In this document: one piece after another, positions 58,635-64,000 of the stretch
Numbering within the stretch: position 1 is the first letter of the stretch
Layout of the letters: each line of letters begins with the position of its first letter
Position numbers and translations under genes: made by a program
From: Scilla litardierei
Lineage: Eukaryota > Streptophyta > Magnoliopsida > Asparagales > Asparagaceae
Direction: 5' to 3'
Length of the DNA stretch: 64,000 nt
NCBI GenBank assembly: GCA_030789695.1
Contig: JAULAV010008733.1
Coordinates: 19,072 to 83,071, forward strand
The notes under the pieces: generated by a model
Seen by the model: the letters and a program-made list of their open reading frames with translations, nothing else
Told to the model about the DNA's origin: nothing
The model's database searches: none

Positions 58635-58807
58635 TGTTATGAGTAAGGGAGGCCTTTGGCTTCCCCACCACTTATCCCTCCATTATTCCCCAATTAGTTA
58701 GCATAATGGGGACCTTTGGAATTCATACCCTTTGGTATTCCATATGATTGAATAAATAGAGGACCATGGCCTTGAGCCATGGTTACTCTTTCTTTTGAGT
58801 TTTAACA
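58635..58807 (+). repeat. Element F 3' LTR
   Basis: 173 bp, TGTTATGAGTAAGGG to GTTTTAACA, with about 13 differences from the 5' LTR. It is followed by the TSD atgat. Confidence 0.92.
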
Positions 58808-61800
58808 ATGATATGATTTTTTGACCCAATTTTGACTTCTCTTGTTTCAGTTGAAGATGGCAATCTCCCGGTTCCAATTTACATTTGTGCGGATTTTTTG
58901 AGCCCGGGCTATTTTCTACAATATTTATAAGATATTGATCTTTATAGTAAATGATATGATTTTATAACATAATTTTGTCTTCTTTTATTTTTCAACTAAA
59001 GATTTTTGCGGATTTTCCTGGTTCCAAGTGACATTTTTGAGGCTATTCTGACCTCGGGGCTATTTTCTAAATTTTCTGGAAGATATGGATCTTTTTATTA
59101 AATGATTTAATATTTATCCTAATTTTGCCTTCTCTTATTTTTTTAGTTGAAGATAGCGATCTCCCGGTTTAACTGATAATTTGTCGGATTTTTCTGAGCT
59201 TGGCACTATTTTCTATATTTTTGTGGAATATATGTATCTTTTTATTAAATGAGATGATTTTTATAGCCGACATTTTTCTTCTCTTATTTTTCAGATGAAG
59301 ATGGCGATCTACTAGTTCCAACAGACATTTTTGCAGACTTTTCTTAGCTTGGGACTATTTTTCTATATTTTCTATAAGATATGGATCTTTTAATAAATGA
59401 TATGAATTTTGGCCAAATTTTGTATTCTTTTATTTTCAACTGAAGATTGCGACCTCCTGGTTCTAATGGACATTTAAATGGATTATTCTGACGTCAGGTC
59501 TATTTTCTAAATTTTCTGGAAGTTTTTGATCTTTTTATTGAATGATTTGATTTTTGGATCTTATTATTAAATGTATGATTTTTTTTGCCAAAATATTGTC
59601 TTCTCTTATTTTTCAGCTGAAGATGGCGATCTCCCAGTTTCAACGGACTTTTTTTGCGGATAATTCTGACCTCGGGCTATTTTTTAAATTTTCTGAAGAT
59701 ATGCATCTTTTTATTGAAAGATTTGATTTTTGGACTAATTTTGCTTTCTCTTATTTTTCGGTTGAAGATGGCGATCTCCCGGTTCTAAATGATATTTTGC
59801 AGATTTTTCTGAGCTCGATGTTATTTTCTACATTTTATGAAAGATATGTATCTTTTTATTAAATCAGATGATTATTTAGCCTACATTTTTCTTTTCTTAT
59901 TTTTACATTGAAAGAGGCGATCTACTGGTTTTAACGGACATTTTTGTGGACTTTTGATAGCTTGAGACTAGTTTTCTATATTTTCTGTGAGATATGTATT
60001 TTTATGAAATGATATGATTTTTTGGCCTAATTTTGTCTTCTCTTTTACTTTGTTAAACATAGCCATCTCCCGGTTCTAACGAACATTTTTGCAGAGTATT
60101 CTGACCTCGAGGCTATTTTCTAAATTTCCTGGAAGATATGCACCTTTTTATTAAATGCTCTGATTTTTGGCCAAATTTTATCTTCCCTTATTGTTTAAGT
60201 TGAATATGGTGATCTACCGGTTCCAATAGACATTTTTTACTGATTTTTCCTATCCTGGGCTATTTTTTACATTTTATGGAAGATATGGATCTTTTTAATA
60301 AGAGACATGATTTTTGGCCTAATTTTGCATTCTCTTATTTTTCAGTTTAAGATGGTGTTCTCCTTGTTCCAACAGACATTTTTGCGGATTTTTTCGACAT
60401 AGATGCTATTTTCTGTATTTTCTGGAAGATATGGATCTTTTTAATAAATAATATGATTTTTTGGCCTAATTTCGTCTTCGCATGTTTTCCAGATGAAGAT
60501 GGCGATCTCCGGCTTCCAACTGACCTTTTTTGCAGTTTTTCTAAGATCGGTGCAATTTTTCTACATTTTATGTAAGATATGGAACATTATATTAAATGGT
60601 ATGTTTTTGGCCTAATTTTGTCTTCTCTTATTTTTCAGTTGAAGATGCGTTCTCTCGGTTCCAAAGGATATTTTACGGAATTTTTGACCTAGAGGCTATT
60701 TTCTACATTTTCTGCAAGATATGGATCTTTTTATTAATAAATTTATTTTAAAGCCTAATTTTGTCTTCTCTTATTTTTCAAATTAAGATGCGATCTTCCT
60801 GTTCCAACGGACATTTTTGCAGTTTTTTCATAGCTACTGGGCTATTTTCTAAATTTTATGTAAGATATGTATGTATCTTTAGATTAAAAGATATGATTTT
60901 TCTAGCCTAATTTTGTCTTCTTTTATTTTTAGTTGAAGATGGCGATCTCCCGATTCAAACAGACATTTTTTACATATTTTACTAAGCTCGGAGCTATTTT
61001 CTGTATTTTCTAGAAGATATGAATCTTTTAGTTAGTTGACATGATTTTTTGCCTAATTTTGTCTTCTCTTATTTTTAAATTGAAGATAGCGATCTCTCTG
61101 TTACAATGGACATTTTTGCGGGTTTTTTGAGCTCGGATCTGTTTTCTGCATTTTCGGGCAGATATGGATCATTTTATTAGATGATATAATTTTTGGCTTA
61201 ATTTCTCTTATTGTTTAGTTGAAGGCGACGATCTCCCTGTTCTAACGTGTATATTTGGGGATTTTTCTATGCTCGGTGCTATTTTCTATATTTTATTGAA
61301 GTTATGAATTTTTTTAAAAAATGATATGATTTTAGCCTAATTTTTCTTCTCTTATTTTTCAATTGAACATGGCGATCTTACGGTTCCAACGGACTTTATC
61401 GGATTTTTCTGAGCTTGAGAAAATTTTTCTATATTTTCTTGAAGTTAAGAATTTTTTAATTAAATGATATGATTTTTTGGCCTAAATTTGTCTTCTCCTA
61501 TTTTACAATTGAAGATGGCGATCTCCCGGTTCCTACAGACATTTTTGTAGATTATTCTGATCTCGGGGCTATTTTCTACATTTTCTTGAAGATATGGATA
61601 TTTTTATTAAATAATATGATTTTTGCCTAATTTTGCCTAATCTTATTTTCAGTGGAAGATGGCGATCTTTCGGTTCCAACGAAATTTTTTTGAGGATTTT
61701 TCGAAGCTCGGTGCTATTTTCTACATTTTATGGTAGATTTAAATTTTTATTAATGATATGATTTTTATATTCTACATTTTTCTTCTCTTATTTTTTCAGT

Positions 61801-64000
61801 TGAATATGGCGATCTACGGATTTCAGCGGACATTATTGCTGATTGTTGTAACATTGGGATTATTTTTCTTCATTTTATGAATGATATGGATCATTTTATT
61901 AAATAATATGATTTTTGGCCTAATATTATCTTCTCTTATTTTTCAGTTGAAGATGGCGTTCTTACGGTTCTAACGAAGATTTTTTTGAATTTCGTGACCT
62001 TGAGGCTATTTACTACATTTTCTGGAAGATATGGATATTTTTATTAAATAATATGATTTTTGGGCTAATTTTATCTTCTCATATTTTTAGATGAAGATGG
62101 CAATCTCCCGGGCCCGGCTGACTTTTTTTGGATTTTTATAAGTTCCAGGCTATTTTCTCTATTTTTAAGATATATATGTTTAGATTAAATGATATGATTT
62201 TTATTTCCTAATTTTGTCTTCTCTTATTTTTAAGTTGAAAATGGCGATCTACCAGTTCCAACGGATCTTTTGCGGATTTTTCTATGCTCCGGGCTATTTT
62301 CTATATTTTATTGAAGATAAAGTCTCTTTTTATTAAATGATATGATATTGTAGCCTAATTTTTTCTTCTCTTATTTTTCACTTGAAGATGTCAATCTCCC
62401 GTTTCCAACGGACATTTTTGTAGATATTTCTGAGTTTGGAACTATTTTTCTTATATTTTTGGGAAGTTATGAATTTTTTGTTAAATGAAATGATTTTTAA
62501 GCCTAATGTTGTCTTCTCGTTTCTTCAGTTGAAGATGGCGATCTCGCGTTTCCAACAAATATTTGTGCAAAGTTTTCTATGATCCGGGCTATTTTCTAAA
62601 TTTTCTGGAAGATATGGATCTTTATATTAAATGATATGATTTTCATATCCTAATTTTTTCTCTGATTTTTTTGTTGAAGATGTCGATCTCCCTTATCCAA
62701 AGACCATTTTGCGGATTTTTCTAAACTCGAAAATATTTTCTACAGCCTATTGGAGATATGGATCATTTTATTAAATGATATGGCTTTTATAAACTACGTT
62801 TTTCTTCTCTTATTTTTCAGTTGAATATATCAATCCCCCGGTTCAAACGGAAATTTTTGCGGAATTTTCTGTGATCAAGGCTTCTACATTTTGTATGAGC
62901 TTTCGATCTTTATATTAAATGATATGATTTTTATGGCTTAATTTGTTTTCCTTTATTTTTCAAATGAAGATGGCGGTCTCCTGGTTCCAACGGAAATTTT
63001 TGCAGATTTTTCTAAGCGCTGTGCTATTTTCAACATTTTCCGTAAGATATGGATCTTTATATTAAATGATATGATTATTATGGCCTAATTTTGTCTTCTC
63101 TTATTTTTCAAACTAATAGGGCGATCTCCCATTTCCATGGAAATTTTTGCGTGTTTTTCAGATGTCGGGGTTTTTTCTATATTTTTGGAAGATAAGGATC
63201 TTTATATTAATTGATATGTTATTTGTTGCCTATTTTGTCTTCCCTTATTTTCCAGTTCATGATGGTGATCTTTTTATTAAATGATATGATCTTTTGGCCT
63301 TATTTTGTCTTCGCTGTTATTTCGGTTGAAGATGGCAATCTACCGGTTCAAATGGACTTTTTTGCCGATTTTTCTGAGCTTTGGGATATTTTTCACATTT
63401 TTGGAAGATATTTATCGTTTTATTAAATGATATCAAGGAAGACAAAATTAGGCCAAAAATTTTCATTGAAACCGAAAAATTCCATCTTCAACTGAAACAT
63501 AAGAGAAGACAAATTTCGGAACCAAGAAATCGTCATTTTCATCTATAAAAATGTATGTTGTAATCGGGAAATCGCTGTCTTCAACTAATAAGATTTTTAT
63601 ATATCATTTTCTGGGCTTGGTGCTATTTTCTACATGTTATGAAAGATATGGATCTTTTTATTAATTGATATTATTTTTATAGCCTAAATTTGACTTCTCT
63701 TTTTTTCCAGTTGAAGATAGCGATCTTTTTATTAAATGATATAATATTTTGGCCTAATTTTGGCTTCTCTTATATTTCGGTTGAAGATGGCGATCTCCCG
63801 GTTCCAACGGATATTTTTACGGATTTTTCTGAGCTCGGTTTATTTTCACCTCTTTTGGAAGATAAGTATCATTTTATTAAATTATAGTATTTTGGCCTAA
63901 TTTTATCTTCACTTATATTTCGGTTGAAGATGGCGATCTCCCGGTTCCAACGGACATTTTTGCGGATATGTTTGAGCTCGGGCTATTTTGTACACTTTCT
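58808..64000 (+). repeat. Satellite S, block 3 (continues beyond window)
   Basis: About 35 monomers, same family and orientation, with many truncated copies. The array runs to the last base. The shortened monomers at 63255 and 63711 and the inverted segment at 63434 match those at 41096, 41549 and 41273. Confidence 0.93.
63434..63590 (-). repeat. Inverted satellite segment in block 3
   Basis: Reads as the reverse complement of the monomer (gacaaaattaggccaaaaa, gacaaatttcgg, cataagagaagac) within otherwise plus-oriented copies. It is homologous to 41273-41430, including the odd passage atgtatgttgtaatcggg. Confidence 0.88.

Larger units (their letters stand above)
51579..58807 (+). mobile_element. 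Element F: Ty1/copia retrotransposon with hairpin-array leader
   Basis: 7229 bp, perfect TSDs atgat (51574-51578, 58808-58812) in satellite S. LTRs are 174 and 173 bp, about 92% alike. Gag, PR, integrase, RT and RNase H are in copia order on the plus strand. The 2.1-kb leader between the LTR and gag is unusually long and contains a dense array of C/G hairpins. Frameshifts and stops inactivate most of gag-pol, though integrase plus the start of RT is one open frame of 483 codons. Confidence 0.93.

Overview
This window is from a plant nuclear genome, almost certainly an angiosperm. It consists entirely of LTR retrotransposons and one tandem satellite. I see no convincing host gene, tRNA, rRNA, CRISPR array or bacterial-type feature. 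The evidence is Ty3/gypsy elements of the Tat lineage (dual RNase H, primer site of the TGGCGCCGTCTGTGGG type), Ty1/copia elements with plant-type gag/pol motifs, initiator-tRNA-Met primer sites (TGGTATCAGAG), perfect 5-bp target-site duplications (TSDs), and a ~147-bp AT-rich satellite. The mix suggests pericentromeric or other heterochromatin.

Layout. (A) 1-6196, minus: a large non-autonomous LTR element (LARD type) whose left end lies outside the window; its right LTR carries an array of TAGTCGGTC dyads. (B) 6197-32817, plus: a decayed Tat-lineage gypsy element with LTR remnant, gag, PR, RT, RH and archaeal-type RNH. It is split at 11235/27450 and then continues with integrase, an 81-bp tandem array and a broken antisense gene. 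It has no 3' LTR and ends abruptly at the satellite. (C) 11236-27449, minus: a copia-derived element inserted in B (TSD gtatt). It has a gag-like region with a histidine-rich tract, no pol, and 5.6 kb of AT-rich filler. (D) 22256-27117, minus: a gypsy element inserted in the 5' LTR of C (TSD tcttg) that has lost its protease and the core of RT. (S) 32818-42318, 49815-51578 and 58808-64000: one satellite array of about 110 monomers, cut by two insertions. (E) 42319-49814, minus: a young pol-less Tat-type element (LTRs differ at 7 of 962 positions by my count; TSD cctac) with a nearly intact gag, a 90-bp repeat array and an intact, apparently spliced antisense gene with its own TATA box. (F) 51579-58807, plus: a copia element with 173/174-bp LTRs (TSD atgat), a 655-bp leader array of about 20 C-tract/G-tract hairpins, and a decayed gag-pol.

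How the parts relate. B and E share one plan: gag (with pol only in B), then a G-rich tandem repeat, then an antisense gene with two introns at matching places and a TATA box facing away from the 3' LTR. The Tat element B could in principle have supplied proteins to E-like relatives, but B itself is dead. Elements A, C, D and E all lack part or all of pol and would need proteins from elsewhere. The insertion order readable from the nest is B, then C, then D (and A into the LTR of B), with E and F inserted separately into the satellite.

Most striking signals: the G/C hairpin array in F; the conserved spliced antisense gene in B and E; repeats resembling the polypurine tract in both Tat elements; a ~2.3-2.5 kb higher-order organisation of the satellite with inverted segments; and the histidine-rich gag tail in C.
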